Numbered from the stretch's first letter, positions 23,109 through 36,251 are shown. The stretch is DNA of 64,000 nucleotides from Acanthopleura granulata (GCA_016165875.1 JABBOT010000016.1:3800230-3864229); one strand, 5' to 3'. Program-made: numbers and translations. The notes: a model not told the origin generated them from the sequence alone.

Positions 23109-25534
23109 TATTTTTTTATATACTTTCTCAGTTGCTGGGTGGTTGGTGTTATTTGTCGATTTGGAAACTGTTTTTGTGATTATTGACCCGGAACGCCCAT
23201 TTTTGGTTGACGGGTGGTATACGAATATCGGTTTCGACGCCCGGGTCCAAGCATTCCACAGATCAAAATCTTTCGTGGACAAAATGACAGAACAGTTAGC
23301 TGTCTAACCCATTGCTGAGGAGTTACCAGACATGACCACATATGGTTAATACATCCACGAAAATACTTAGAAATCGGTTTCTGCAGTCAAAACAGTTAGC
23401 TTTCCAATCCATTGCAGAGACATACCGGACATGGCCATATGTAGTTAATATACCGACGAAAACTGCTTGGAAAAAATTATACAAAGCTGGTTTCCACGCA
23501 CAGCTTCTTGCCTCCGTCAAACAACAAACATGGCTAGCGCCTTAATATCTTAGGCCTGTGAGCGTGTATGACCATTTGCCAACTATTACGCTGTCGTCGC
23601 TTCTCTGGTTTTACTTTCCATGCAGTACTCTTCAATCTTTAGTAGCAAGCAGTTCTCTATAACTAGGAAGTAAATCCTTCTTTTTATCCGCACGGCCTTT
23701 CAAGAGATATTTAGTTGAGAAGAAAGATAACTGATCCTCTTACATCCATTGTCATTAAATCCCCTCTCCTAGTTCTCTCTATTGTTTTTTTTTTATCGCT
23801 GCAATTAGTATCACGCCAGACTCGCGAATAAACCATGTGTGTATCACACGAACAATACTATGCATGTTGATGCTTCCTTTGGGTTTTTGTCTGTCTCTAA
23901 TGGCCTTGAGTTCCAGTAACGAATTCTTCAGGCAGAGAAAAAAAATATAATTCTAAACGTCAAGTTTGAGATTCGTTTAAAACAGTAATCCACCCCATAT
24001 TTAAACGTTACTATAAATAGGAGGCTACCACCAAACGTATTACGCTTGCGCTATTTACCCTTCTGGGAAAGAAGAACTTCCGGAATAGCAAGATTTGAAA
24101 GGAAAAAAAGGTTATAGCGCACTAGATATTAACCGTACAAAAAACACACATCATACAATTAAAGGCGAAGATCTTGCCCCAAAAGCATACACTGAAAGGA
24201 GAGGCACGTGACGTGTTGGGGGAGGGGGAGGGACGCTGGCAGAGTTCTTACGTGCCCTCGTCCCCGTTTCAAGAAATCCTCACCAGTGAGTGAGCTCTCA
24301 GAATTTTGTTGCCACCTCTCATCCTCCACCTCCACCCAACCCCAACCACTTCTTGACTCGCCTGCTTCTTTGTAACATGCACCGTGAGAGCTGAGAGTTT
24401 TGTGGTGTGGGTTCTATGTATTTCTGCGTGCGGCATTTTCCGTTGTTTTTATCAGTACGACAAAGCGAACTAGTCAATATCGATTTTGCATATAAACTGT
24501 GCAGTCCCATCGGTATAGTCTCTGCTGGTCCCGTAAACAGAAACGCTGCAGCTAATAAAAAAAGTACGGCTTTAAACGTAAAAGGAAGATGAAACTCAAA
24601 ATAAACCCACATATCCAAAAGTAACATTAGAAAAAATTGAACGCAAATAGCATTCCAGGATGAAACAAAAATTTAAAACGACAGGAATAAATTGTAATAA
24701 AACGTATATAAATATATTTTTCAGCAAATGATTGCAGACCTCTATGGATTACTTAATTGCCAAACAATACGACAGCAAGAAAGCACCTAATCTTGACGAT
24801 TTATATTGACATTTTTGCGTGATATACATGTGCGTATATTTATTTATTTATTTGATAAGGGTTTTACGCCGTTTTCAAGAGTATTTCACTGATAAACGAG
24901 TGACGTAAGTGAATCTGATTTGTTAAATTGTGTCCGCACGTGAGTGTTTACATATACTTTAGAACAGGAACTGGTCTGAGCGCATGTCCTTTTGCGGAGC
25001 GATCATCAGATTTTACTAAATCAACAAAGTAAAAGGTAAATCGCGAGATTACCATGTATAATTATCCATTATACCCATACCTTGATGCCTGAACGCTCTG
25101 CTTCAGGTCAGATGTAATCAGTCCCGAGAGCATTGTCGATTGTATAAATTTTTGCAAGCATTTTTCGTGGGTATATTAACTACCCATCGGTGTAATTGAT
25201 TATGTCTAAGTGCCTCTGCAATGGATTAGAAAGCTAAATGTTTTGACTGCAAAAACCGATGCCGTTTTTCTAAGTATTATCGTGGCTCTATTAACCATAT
25301 GTGGGCATGTCTGGTAACCCTCAGCAATGGATTAGACAACTAACTGTTCCGTCATTCGTTAGTTGTCCACGAAAGATTTTGAACTGTGGAATGCTTCGAC
25401 CTGGGCGTCGAAATTCGCATAGCAACCGTCAAAACGGGCGTTTCAGGTTAATAATCACAAGTCTTGGCCCAGTTTTCAAAACAACAAGTAACACAAACTA
25501 CCCTTGAACTAAGTAAGTATATAAAATAAAGAAG
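23109..25534. repeat. Inverted-repeat composite, unit B (arms about 23109-23494 and 25139-25534)
   Basis: Counterpart of 8515-10940 with near-identical arms and core. A SINE tail fragment on the minus strand lies in the core at 24837-24907. Confidence 0.75.
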
Positions 25535-26016
25535 GACGGATTCACTCAGAGAAGCAGTCAACAGTTTTCAATGATGACGAAAAGGTGCAGTGAACAGTCT
25601 AGGTGGATGAACAAAATGAGTATCCAAATCGTGTACCATTTTGCTCAACATGGTAATCAAATATATGTGGAATTCTACATGAATCTATGAAAAACATGTT
25701 GAAATTTAAAATGCTTATACCGTATCTTTGGTGTTGAAAGGGGTTGAAAGCTTTGCCACACCAATCGAGCCTCTGAATTGTTCCTCCCAGTCCAGTTACC
25801 CATTCTGTTCTCAGTCCATGCAGGATGTCAAGATGGCGTATACTGGTGAAGACGCTGTACCCTGGTTATCTGACTGAATGTGTAGGCTCAAACGGCTAGA
25901 GTAAGCCTTATATAACTAGACTGACAACTGCCAAAATGCGTAAAACAAACGTGTTTTTTTCTTCTTTCTTTTAATGGGTCTCTTGGTGAGAATCGCCAAA
26001 GGCCCATTATAGAGGC

Positions 26017-26334
26017 ATGAAAAAATGTGGCGACATTTCCGGAAGTAGTTTCACTGAAGTACTCAGCGTTAGTGCGTTTAACGAAATAGACCAAATATTA
26101 GATTCCTTTCCTAATGATTTCATTGATATATATACACCTTTGATTATGCATTTAATAAAACTTTTAATTATGTCGGAACCGGTACGTTCATTTATTATCC
26201 ATTTAGTTTCACATCCCGAATTCGATAGAATACTCTTGCGCTATTTTGAGGATGGTAACGGTAAATGTCACATACCGGTTCATACCTTGACTTCCTGTGG
26301 TAACGTATGTGGCGAAAAGATTTACATCATGTAA
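26017..26334 (+). CDS. Hypothetical 105-residue ORF, unit B
   Basis: Counterpart of 11424-11741 with the same start, stop and length. Differences from unit A include L-R-P to S-H-P in the middle and A-C-G-S to S-C-G-N near the C-terminus. Function unrecognised, and it may not be a real gene. Confidence 0.3.
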   Translation: MKKCGDISGSSFTEVLSVSAFNEIDQILDSFPNDFIDIYTPLIMHLIKLLIMSEPVRSFIIHLVSHPEFDRILLRYFEDGNGKCHIPVHTLTSCGNVCGEKIYIM

Positions 26335-27502
26335 TATTGCCTACATGGATGTATTTAACAGTTCCTAATTGTATACCTACCTTACGACAATCGAGCGCTT
26401 GGGTAGTCATTAAAATGGTGGAAAGGATATAAAATAATGTGGAAGTAAATTATCAAAGGGTGTGCACGCCATTTGACTTGACCAATTGCATTTCTGGCCA
26501 AGAATAACGGACTGGACTAGAGTGAAAACCGGAAGAGAGGAGGTGTTTGTCTGTCTGGATGGTTTGAGGATGTTATTTTAAAGTCCTGACATTCATCACA
26601 ACCTAGCTCTAGCGGGATTACCCATAGATTATTATCTATAGAGGCTAGCCCTAGATCCTTTTACCGTAGCTGTATTTTACCAACATACCGTTCTGTCCCT
26701 CTCACTTTTTGTTGGCATCAATAAAACATTTATTTCCGTAGACCCACATGTCTAAGATATTCTTTGTCCCGTGTTGTCCGGTCGCATAGCCTCTAATAAG
26801 TGCACACGGGTACAAAACTCCTCGGCTTTATATCCATTTCGAAAGTCATTCCCGCCGGACTGACCATGTTCATAACTACGTCATCGATTTTGGGAGCCCG
26901 CCAGTAGGAGGCTTTAACACCAACAAAGCGAGCGACACAACAACAACGCCATACTACTTTTGATTTTCTAATCAGCTTTAGTAGGCGGCGATTTTGCCAC
27001 CCACAGCCACTGAAAATCGTTGCACGCTAGCTACGGATGAACACCCTGATATATATAAAGTTTCGTTTCTTAGCAGTCACACCAAAAATAAGCTTCGTTA
27101 GCTGAATTAATGGGATAATCGAATAAGAACATATTTAATTTTATTTTAAAATGAAATAGGCAAAGCCTTTGGGCGAACGCAGCATAGATGACTTGTGATT
27201 GTTTGTAATTGTTGTGGTGTGTTTTAAACATTTAAAGAGGTCACAGGTAGTGTCGAGCTTTCAGTGCATTTTTATTAGGCATTGGAAAAAAATTCATAGG
27301 AAGTGCTCCTACATCAAAGTGAGGAGATGTCCTGCTTAACATCGCTCGAACACTGCATTGGGACATTATTGCGATGTCACTTTGTTGTAATGCTGAGACA
27401 TACGAGAAGGTGTAACCGAAGTGATGTGGAATGTTACCTTAAACCTCACAAAAAAAAAAGAAAAAAGAAACATCCGAAAGGCCTTATATGAGCCAGAATG
27501 TC
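26335..27502. other. Non-coding stretch across the unit B/C boundary
   Basis: No gene seen. The inferred boundary is at 27197/27198. A short A-rich tract is at about 27450-27470. Confidence 0.5.
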
Positions 27503-27746
27503 AACTGTATAACGCGCACATTTGGGCTGGCCATGTTTAAATGTGTCACGGCTTCAACGTCCAATATACATGTAGCACATAAATCTTTTGTATGAACTTT
27601 TGAGGAAAATTCAGTGAAGTTGTGGTAGAATACTTACGCGTTAAGGTGTGGTTGGAAATTTGTACAGTGTACAATTATGCGTTACAGCGAAACCATTCCA
27701 ACACACTAGATTTATATACGATAATGTCGTACGCCGTTATACAGTT
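27503..27746. mobile_element. Candidate MITE-like insertion, present once in the array
   Basis: The ends are AACTGTATAACG (27503-27514) and its perfect reverse complement CGTTATACAGTT (27735-27746), enclosing 244 bp with no coding capacity. The corresponding site in the previous unit (about 12922) is empty, with about 25 further bases also missing there. I see no clear target-site duplication, so transposition is inferred and not proven. Confidence 0.45.
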
Positions 27747-27833
27747 TTCGCAAAATTATTGGTAAAAGACTTGGGCAAGAAGCTGTCATGCGCTGTCTAA
27801 AGGGACTGTGGTGGCAAAACTCTATTACATTGT

Positions 27834-28264
27834 GTTATGTAATAATACACGAATATTGTAACGTAATAAAAAACATTTGTGTTATGCAATATCACCGTGT
27901 AATGTAATGAAATTTGCCGTGTGATGTAATAAAACTAGTCGCCGAGTATGGCAATAACATTTTCTATGTGATGTAATAACATGCATTACAACGGGTATAT
28001 GCTTTATTCTGTGCTTATTCAAGTGTTTAAGGAAATCTGTGTGTCTGTTACAGTTATTTCGAATAAGACATTGGAAAGTACGGATGTGCACGTCAAAAGC
28101 CCTCGCCGTCAACATTACTTAAGTCATATCAGTATCTTGGTTACAATTACAGCCAGCGTTTATTTCCCTCTGTGTCTACACTGGTCACGGCAACATTACA
28201 TAAAAAGGACATCACTATAACGTCACACAGTTCTTTGTACATAAGTCGTGCATTATTACATAAC
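27834..28264. repeat. AT-rich region bounded by a 19-bp inverted repeat, unit C start
   Basis: Counterpart of 12980-13416. The arms are at 27834-27852 and 28246-28264. Confidence 0.5.
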
Positions 28265-29779
28265 ATGGCGTAACATACCCTCGCAGAAATACCGGAGTTT
28301 ATTGGGTAAACACACCGACTTTCCTAACAGTTTAGAAATGTAGATGTTTTTACGGACCTTCCTGCTAGAGGCACAGTGCCAGTTACAATCAACTATCTTC
28401 TATACTAAAAGAAAAGAAGTATAAATTTAGCATTCTCTTTTGTCATAAAACGTGTAATAAATCAGTCGTCCGGAATTATAACGTCCGTTGATATTCATAG
28501 CTAAAGCAGGCTTTGGCGCGCAAACCTACATCCAATCCATCACTGAAGAATGCAGCAGAAGGAAAATGGGAACCAAGGAAAATATGTAGGACGTTAGAGA
28601 CTAGCCCCCGTTCGCGCGGCGCTTTCAGGACGACCCGTAAGTAGGTTACTTCTCCGTCACTACACCACTCTGTGCCAAAGCCAGAACTGGCCACGGGGCG
28701 ATTCCGTCCTCAGATCATTTTAACCAGACAATTTTCTCCACAAAGGACGGAGAGCTGGGCGGAGAGTTGTCTCGGTGTAAAACAATAATGTCGTCCCTTT
28801 TTACAGCGTCAGAGACGCTTTAATCTCGTTACGTCACGAGGGCATAGCACGTGACCGTTACCCGGTAACACATCAGGGATGTTGTAAGGACAAGTTCAGG
28901 CCAACATAGTTTTCAGTTCCGCCTTCTTCAGAAATTTTTGTTCTTAGATAATGCTGTTTACATATTTTATAACAGAACCATTTCTATGCTCATTACAATT
29001 ATGAATCGGCAACGCGTATGTCGTCTTTCTTATTTGAGTTTATGTGAATTATTTTTTTAATTACAATTTGTGACATAATTAGTCTCTATGGAAAGCCCCA
29101 TCGTGCACTATGTACGAATTGTATTCGCTTACGGAGAAGGTCCAGAATCGGAACGCAGGTCTTAGTGTGACTGTCAGATTATCCCGTGATCGTCGGGGGG
29201 CACACCTGTCCAGTAAACTAGGGACACCAAAACAAACAGAGAACGACTGGCACACGAGAATCGCTGGTCACACACAATCACACATATGGTTCTGGTAAGG
29301 ATACGACAAGCCTTGTCAGTTTGATCAGTAATTGTGCTTCGAAACTGTCGGGAGTGATTGAACATCATTACCAGTGTTTATCTCAGAACATATTCATTTG
29401 AAGACTTGAAAAGGCTAGCATGTACAAATTCCCCAATGAACATTTTTGTCATGAAGGAAAAAAAGTCATTGACATAAACACAACATAAATGCGAAGGAAA
29501 CTAATGAAAAAGTAAATCAAAAACGTAAGTGGCCGAAAATCAAACGGTATATCAGCATCTTTATGGCCGTTTTTATATCATGACTTTCGGATTACCGTAT
29601 TTAGTACACACGTGAAGCATGCATAAGACATGTATGCAGACGATGAATATCTTCATTTCATGATGCTTACAGAACCACGTAGGTACGGTGCTCTAATTAG
29701 AGTTTTTAATGCACATACACAATGAATTTAAAACTTTTGCCAAGTATCAGACGCACAGGAATATTGGACTATTGCAGAA
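28265..29779. other. Non-coding stretch, unit C
   Basis: Counterpart of 13417-14957, with a shorter G-run near 29195 and a short deletion at about 29128. No gene seen. Confidence 0.5.
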
Positions 29780-29931
29780 ATAATTGTCCTCTGATTCAGG
29801 CCGTTTTCATACAGATTTTGCTTGGCTCCCTTTGTCGTCAGGAAATACTACCGTGATATTTGCACGTGCGCAGAAATTCTGAAGCGAGAAATCCTATTAT
29901 GGGGTGGGACGGTGTCAGGGACAGTCTAAAC

Positions 29932-29977
29932 GTCAAAGGCTAGATATTCGAAGTGTCAAAGGCTAGATATTCGAAGT
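29932..29977. repeat. 23-bp perfect tandem duplication, copy C
   Basis: Same pair as at 153-198. Confidence 0.9.
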
Positions 29978-30096
29978 GCTCAGACGGCCTCTTGTGCAGT
30001 TTTGAACTTGGAACAATGTTTTGATAAACCTGTCAGTGTCGGCCTGTATGTGTGCATGTGACAAATACTTAAACAATCGACATCAAATTCTGATCA

Positions 30097-30104
30097 TATA
30101 TAAA
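30097..30104 (+). promoter_or_regulatory. TATA-like box upstream of GPCR copy C
   Basis: TATATAAA in the same context as copy B, 313 bp before the start codon. Confidence 0.35.
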
Positions 30105-30409
30105 CGTCTGGCAATAGGAGGGGGAGGGGGCTGCCCTCTTTTGAACTGGATCAGGTGTTTATTGTTGCAACGCAGGCAGTCAGTTAATAAATCATGATTT
30201 ATAATCGACACTTAGTATTCGCACGAATTTACAGCTATTAACAACTGCCACGAGAGATCTGTTTGCCGCCATTATGCCCTTTATGATATTATGTCGGGAC
30301 CTGATGATAACCTTTATTGGCAGACCAGCTTACTTCGTCGATATTTTGAAAACCACATGATCAGTTGGTAGGTTTAGGACAGCACGTTTGTCAATGTGGT
30401 TCGTCCGTC

Positions 30410-33400
30410 ATGAATAACACAACGGTTCCATACGATTTCGGTTTCATTTCCGACTTTGTGACAGCTATATATCCGTTGTTCCTGAGTCTCAGCCTCTTTG
30501 GCATCTTCGGCAATGCCTTGGTGATTACTGTGATAGTCCTGGTAAAGACAATGCGCACCACGGTGAACATCTGCCTTGGGTGTCTGGCTGCTGTGGACCT
30601 GTTCGTGCTGGCTGCAGATGCGACTTATTACCTTTTATGGCTTACGTCATCCTCTCCTTGGCGACAGTATCAGTGTAAGTTCGGTCACTAATTTGGAGAT
30701 TTCTTTACGAATGTTGGGGAAATGTCACTGTGCGGGGCATTATTTTTTCTTTTGTGGGGCGTGGGGTGGAAGTGGTGAGTGGAGCTCATTGTCAAACTAT
30801 AATTCTCGATAAAATGATACAAAATAAATGTCTACTTCTCTTCGCGAAATATGTTCTTAATATCCAGATCGATAATACAAAGTATGCAAAGTCTAGATGC
30901 GACCACAGTAGATGGCTTTCAGTGCCTGTGTAGGGTACATAGATAATTCTCAGAGCCTCAACTGTGAATAGGTAACACCTCTCTTTCGTCGTGAGATAGC
31001 CTTTGGCTTCCCCTATGTTTGGCCATATATATTAGCTACTGATTGCTGTGTTATGTTTGGTGCAAAGAAAGGTATCGCGGAATAATTCCCATGTGTGAAA
31101 TTACCCGATGCAAATTGTAAACGAATTTATTTTGGTTTCATTTTTCGTAGAAACGTGTCTAAAAACCCATACTGAAAGTCTATGAACATTAATTTAGAGG
31201 AAAACTGTCTAACTGAAATAAATCCAATATGACCGCTGAGAAGTCAGTAATTTTTCATTATTATTACAGTTTGAGAGTGAATACAAATCTACTATGTTTG
31301 GTGGAGATTTTAACTTCCATGACTATGTGTTTCTGTGAATACCAATCCTACTCAGTATCCAACAGAATATCATGTCTGTCTCTTTTCATTGAATTCCTAT
31401 GAAAGTTAATTGTGTCTGCAGTTATTAAAGGCAATTGCCAGTTGACAGGATAACCAGTTGTCACCTAACACTGTCCCCAGTGCATCCCCAGAAGAAGCGT
31501 ACCACCAAGGAATAGCCTTGGTCTTGGCTGAAAGGATTAAAGATGAATGAGAAAACGAAAAGAGAGACTCACTAGCGGCTCTAAGACATTCACAGACAGA
31601 ACTCTGTCGTCATCTTTTGACTCATTTAATGTATGTATATTTATATCCTGGATAATTGGACAGCAAAACTGCTGAACCACATTTTGCACACCTTTCTGAT
31701 ACTTAAACCACCGAAACAAATTGTTTGCAGTTTGTGGTGGGTTAAGTTCACATATTGAGTGTACTAATGTGCCGATACACATCTTGTTTGCGAGAGACAT
31801 GCGTTAATAAACGTCAGGCCCCGTGTGTTCCATGAATTGTGTACAACGCAGAAATGCCTTAACCACTCACCGCGCATTGCTTAGAGCGATATAGCTAGTA
31901 TATATACTATAGCCGGTGAGTCTAGAATATACACGAGTTTATAACTATTTCCATTTGGAGTTAATTTTTGCTTACCGTGCATTTTTGAAATTTCTGTTTT
32001 GTTTCCTGCCTTCTGCCGAGATCTAGGAAAGATAAATTAAATTTGATTAGTTTATAATCAGCAAAAAGTCAGAATGCTTGGGGACAGTTTTTCCTGCACG
32101 TTACCTTCTTAAACTGTGTAACTATTGTAAACTTCCACAAATTAATTTTTTCTTCGAAAAAAAAGAAAACACACCACCATACAGTTCATACACATATCCA
32201 CGCCCTAATCCAAGAATAACTGCTTTCCTCTTTCATGCTAGGCAAATGTCATCACCATGATATTTAGTTACATACATGTTTATTTCCAATCAAAATAAAC
32301 ATTTAACTTCAAGGTTTTTGTGATCATTCAAATATTGCTAGTTTGCAATATTGAAATGTGAAATGAGCTTACAATTAATTTGCATAGCTTACATTTGTTT
32401 GTGGGCCTATATACCAACCCAGTGTTTTTGAATTCTGGTGACTGTTGACTGGCTTCGAAATTGTAGTCTTTTTCATTGCATATTATTATATATTTCCCAG
32501 AGAACGAAAGAAAAATTTTGATATTTGGCATTACTACTTTGGCACTAATACTACTTTGAGACCATTTGAAGTACCTTGTGAGGTAACTCAGTAATAAACC
32601 ATGACGAAAATTGATCCTCCAACAAAACTCAAAGCGATATTTTATGGCATATTTTCAGCAAACCGATGCAACAATTACACAACTGTCGCATGAAAAAGAC
32701 CTGCATGTTTTCAGCAAGGCGATGTAACAACTGAACATCTGTTCTAGAAAGCCATGCCTGCATGTTTTCACAAAGGCGATGCAACAATTAAACAGTTGTT
32801 CTATGGAGCCGTGTTTGCATGTTTTCACCAAGGCGATAAAACAACTAAACAACAACTATTCTAGGAAGCCATATCTGTATGTTTTCCTCAAGGCCATACA
32901 ACTAAACAACTAAAAACGGCTTGAGACTCACACTTGTGAAAGGGTTCTCTACTAACAACAATGAAACCTCAAGCTATCACCACGGGTTTTATTTCATATA
33001 TCCACGAGCTTTCACATAATGCATCATACGTGGTGATGCCTTGAGTTTTCATCAGAATAACCAAACAACTGTTATAGGAAACCATATCTGCATGTTTTCA
33101 TGCACAAGGAACGTTAGGAATTATATTATGCCTTGTATAGTAAATCTGGTTAAGATTTCCGTGATGACGCCACACCTTTTTATTTGCCCCTGTAAGCGAA
33201 CACCTGTAGGAGAATGCAGATATTTTTATTTGATTTCGTGGCTGTCTGTTTACTTTTCACCATAATGCTGGCTACCAGCGTATAAGTGAAATAATCTTAA
33301 ATACGGCGTAAAACACCAGTCACATAAATAACTAAAAATGCACGCAGTGCGCTGATATGTGTTTCCCCAGCACATAATGCTGGCCGTCGTCGTACAAGTA

Positions 33401-34805
33401 AAATACTCTTGAATACATCGTATTACTCCAAGCAAATAAATTGAAAATCCAAAAATAAAATTCTGGAAAAGGAGTTTTAGGAAGTATTTATTTATTTATT
33501 TGATTGGTGTTTTACGCCGTATTTCACTTATGAGACGGTGGCCAGCGTTCTAGTGTGAGGAAACCGACCAGAGCCTGGGGGAAACCGACGACCATCCGCA
33601 GTTAGCCGGAAGATCACGTACGGCCGGAGAGCAAGCCCTCATGAGCTGGATATGAACTCGCAGCGACCGCATTGGGAGGCTTCTGGGTCATTACGCGACT
33701 CTAGCGCGCAAGCCTATTGAGCCAGGGAGAGCCCCTTTTAGGAAGTACAACGCTTGAACAGGCCTGAAAACCCATGTTGTGAATTACAATGTCGGCTAAC
33801 TTTTATTCTTACAAGACCACCTTTTCATTGTAAAGCGGTGTGAGAAAACTTCTACCGAAGGTAGAACATGAAAATATCCTTGAGCTAAATTTCACACAAA
33901 ATAAATAAATAGTAAGGTAGCTTATGCGTTAAAGGAAACCTACAATAAAACCTGACTACCTGCAAAACACACAATAAGAGACCTGTTAATATTATTTTCA
34001 TACTGGATTATATAAATTGGATTGGTAGTTTAAGCTTAAGCATTTCTGATTGCAGTGGTGCCCTTAAGGTATTGTTTTGGGGTTTTTTTTTATTTCAGGT
34101 GCTCTGGAAGCGATGCATCTCTCGTTCATCCTGTGCTCCCATTTGATCTTCCTGCTGATCGGGGTGGAGCGCTATACGCTGCTGTGTCATCCACTAAAGT
34201 CGTTAGGATGGTGGACATGGAAGAAAGTATCTCTGGCGATGGCCATTATCTGCGTGGTCAGTGTTGGGGTGGTTCTACCTTATGGCGTCGCCATCAGATA
34301 TTTGGAGGAGTCTTACACAAATAAAAATGAAACACGACCAATCTGTGACATACACCATAATCAGTGGACTGGGCACTACCTTACGATAGTGATATGTGTT
34401 GGATCTTTCTTGCCCATTTGCGTGCTGATCTGGCTGTACGGTAAGATGATTATCGCCTTGAGAGCGAAGATGCCAGAGAGAAGCGGCGCGCAGGAAGCCA
34501 CTGCAAGAGGTGCAACTAAGTCACGTTCTGACGCTGTTGTGATGCTCGTGGTGGTCATCACAGTATTTGTCATATGCGTTTTGCCCTTGGAGATACGGGA
34601 GTTGCTTGAACGTTATGACCCAGGCCTGATGAATTCAATGGACATAAAAACACGTGTTATGGTCGACCATTTCATATATGTATTATTGTACTTGAATCAT
34701 TCTTCAGGCCCCGTTGTCTATGTCCTGATGTGTGACAGTTTTCGGCAAGCTTTCAAATCCGTGTTTTGCAGATGTCATCGGTTAAGCCAGGACCATGCCG
34801 TTTGA
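30410..34805 (+). CDS. Class A GPCR, copy C, diverged (two exons: 30410-30674 and 34099-34805)
   Basis: A 323-residue receptor with both exons open and the same splice sites as copies A and B. The intron is longer (3424 bp). I count about 18 amino-acid changes from copy A against about five silent ones. They include S12F, F23L, N74Y, F75L, F81S, L83P, H86Q and E88Q in the N-terminus and around the TM2/loop-1 region. Others are S196C in TM5, F252L and W255R in TM6, R282Y and D292G in TM7. D292G changes the D-P-x-x-Y motif to G-P-x-x-Y, a position important for activation throughout class A. G-N, L-A-x-x-D, E-R-Y, both extracellular Cys and helix 8 remain. The frame is intact, so this is either a receptor changing in ligand or signalling behaviour or one losing function. 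Confidence 0.82.
32650..32923. repeat. Intronic minisatellite, about 57-bp unit, copy C
   Basis: Same array as 3069-3345. Confidence 0.8.
33252..33338 (+). mobile_element. SINE 3' fragment in copy C intron
   Basis: Plus-strand tail half: CACCATAATGCTGGCTACCA through ATACGGCGTAAAACACCAGT and an AAATAAC tail. It lies in the segment absent from A and B. Confidence 0.7.
33366..33445 (+). mobile_element. Second SINE 3' fragment in copy C intron
   Basis: CAGCACATAATGCTGGCCGT with a GTCGTACAAGTAAAATACTC-like tail domain, ending near AAGCAAATAAAT. More degraded than its neighbour. Confidence 0.6.
33485..33730 (-). mobile_element. Near-complete SINE in copy C intron
   Basis: Minus-strand element reading from the TATTTATTTATTTATTTGA tail and TTTTACGCCGTATTTCACTT to the tRNA-like head ending in GAGCCAGGGAG. 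Its head half is what survives as the truncated SINE in A and B, so this copy shows the pre-deletion state. Confidence 0.8.
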
Positions 34806-34891
34806 ACATTTTGCGACTACTTGAATACATCTTCTTGCTAATTTCGGGAATAGGACAGATGACGGTGTTTAGTGAACATTTAGCTCAACCC

Positions 34892-34897
34892 AATAAA
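34892..34897 (+). terminator. AATAAA polyadenylation signal, GPCR copy C
   Basis: Conserved relative to copies A and B. Confidence 0.65.
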
Positions 34898-35179
34898 TCC
34901 ACCAAGAGTGTTGTCCCATGACCGCTGGACACCCTTTTGAATTCATTTTCCTTTTTCACATTTTATAAAGCAAAAACACGCAGGCCTAAAAATGTTGTAG
35001 AAATCCAGCCCTATGGCCCGATTAGGCTGTATCATGCATGGATACTACACAAAATTATTCTGTAGTGTAACTAGCAATGATAACAATCTTCCTTTGACAT
35101 TAGATCAATAGAATGTTCTTGTCTTTTGATACCCCAACAGTTTCGAACAGTATTTTAACATTGAAAACAAACACTGGTC

Positions 35180-36251
35180 GGTCCGGCATGACAGCCCGGG
35201 TGTTATGTCTGTTGTTGTGACATCAGTTTGGGTGTCATGTCTCATGTAGCTTTATTGTGACAGCAGATGAGTTGTTATGTCTGTTGTCATTGTGGTGTAA
35301 CAAGAGGTAGGCTAGCAAGTGTTGTGCCAGTGTGATATGGCCCTGTCGTGTGGCAGCAGACGGGTTGCCTTGTAGGATGTTAATGTGGAACCATCGCGCC
35401 ATTGGTTTTTGTGGTATTAAGATTTTGTGCACTGGAATAGAGAATGGATCAGCGCTACAAATAAAACTCAAAACTGCATATAACCGCCTGAATACCAATA
35501 CTGAGAGACGTCTAAACAGTAAAAAAAACCCCAAAAAACAAACAAACGAAAAACACTGTTGTGTGCTGAGTTTAACGGAGCCCTTGTTTAAACTGTCGTA
35601 TTATAAATGTATGCCACGATTACGTGAGAACCACGAAATGATGTGACGAGACGGTATAGCACCAGATGGGATGTCAAGCGTTGTGTCGGTGTGGTACGAC
35701 GGTGTCAGCAAGTAGGCTGTCATGTGTTTCGTCGATGTGGTATAACACCAGGCAGATTGTTATGTGTCATGTGTTTTGTCGACGTGGTATGACACCAGGT
35801 AGGGTATCAGTTGTGGTGTCGGTGTGATACGACAATGTCGGCAATTAGGTTGTCATGTGTTGTGTCGCTGTGGTATAACGCCACGTAGGTTATCAAGTGT
35901 GGTGTTAGTATGATATGACGGTGTCGGTGTAATATGACGGTGTCCGCAGTTAGGTTGCCATGTGTTATGTCGGCGTGGTATGACTCCAGGTAAGGTATCA
36001 GTTGTGGTGTCGGTGTGATACGACGGTGTTAGCAGGTAGGTTACTGTGAGTGATTTCGGTGTGATACATCGGTAGGTTGTCATGCGTGGTGTCGGTGTGG
36101 CATAACATCAGGTAGGGTATTAAGAGTTGTGTTGGCATGATAAGACGGTCTCAGCAGTATCAAGTGGCGTATCGGTGTGACACGTCGATGTCACAAGTTA
36201 GGTTGTGTCAGGTGTGGCGTCTGTGTCATATACCTGTCCGCACACAGGTGT
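35180..36251. repeat. Degenerate minisatellite downstream of GPCR copy C
   Basis: Counterpart of 4911-5935, with one extra unit of about 47 bp near 35735-35785. Confidence 0.8.

Larger units (their letters stand above)
12606..27197 (+). repeat. Tandem unit B of the GPCR-bearing array
   Basis: This is a complete unit of 14,592 bp if the boundary is phased on the right edge of the array. It carries the GPCR gene at 15587-19323. Relative to unit A it lacks two codons in exon 1, about 165 bp upstream of the gene, and one SINE fragment near 22217. It is otherwise close to A over most of its length, with long runs that are identical by eye. Confidence 0.9.
30675..34098 (+). other. Intron of GPCR copy C (3424 bp)
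   Basis: It retains a segment at about 32931-33620 that is absent from A and B, holding SINE fragments and one further minisatellite-like unit near 33050-33113. It lacks about 50 bp present in A and B near the equivalent of 1670-1720. The acceptor is a T-tract followed by TTTCAG. Confidence 0.82.
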
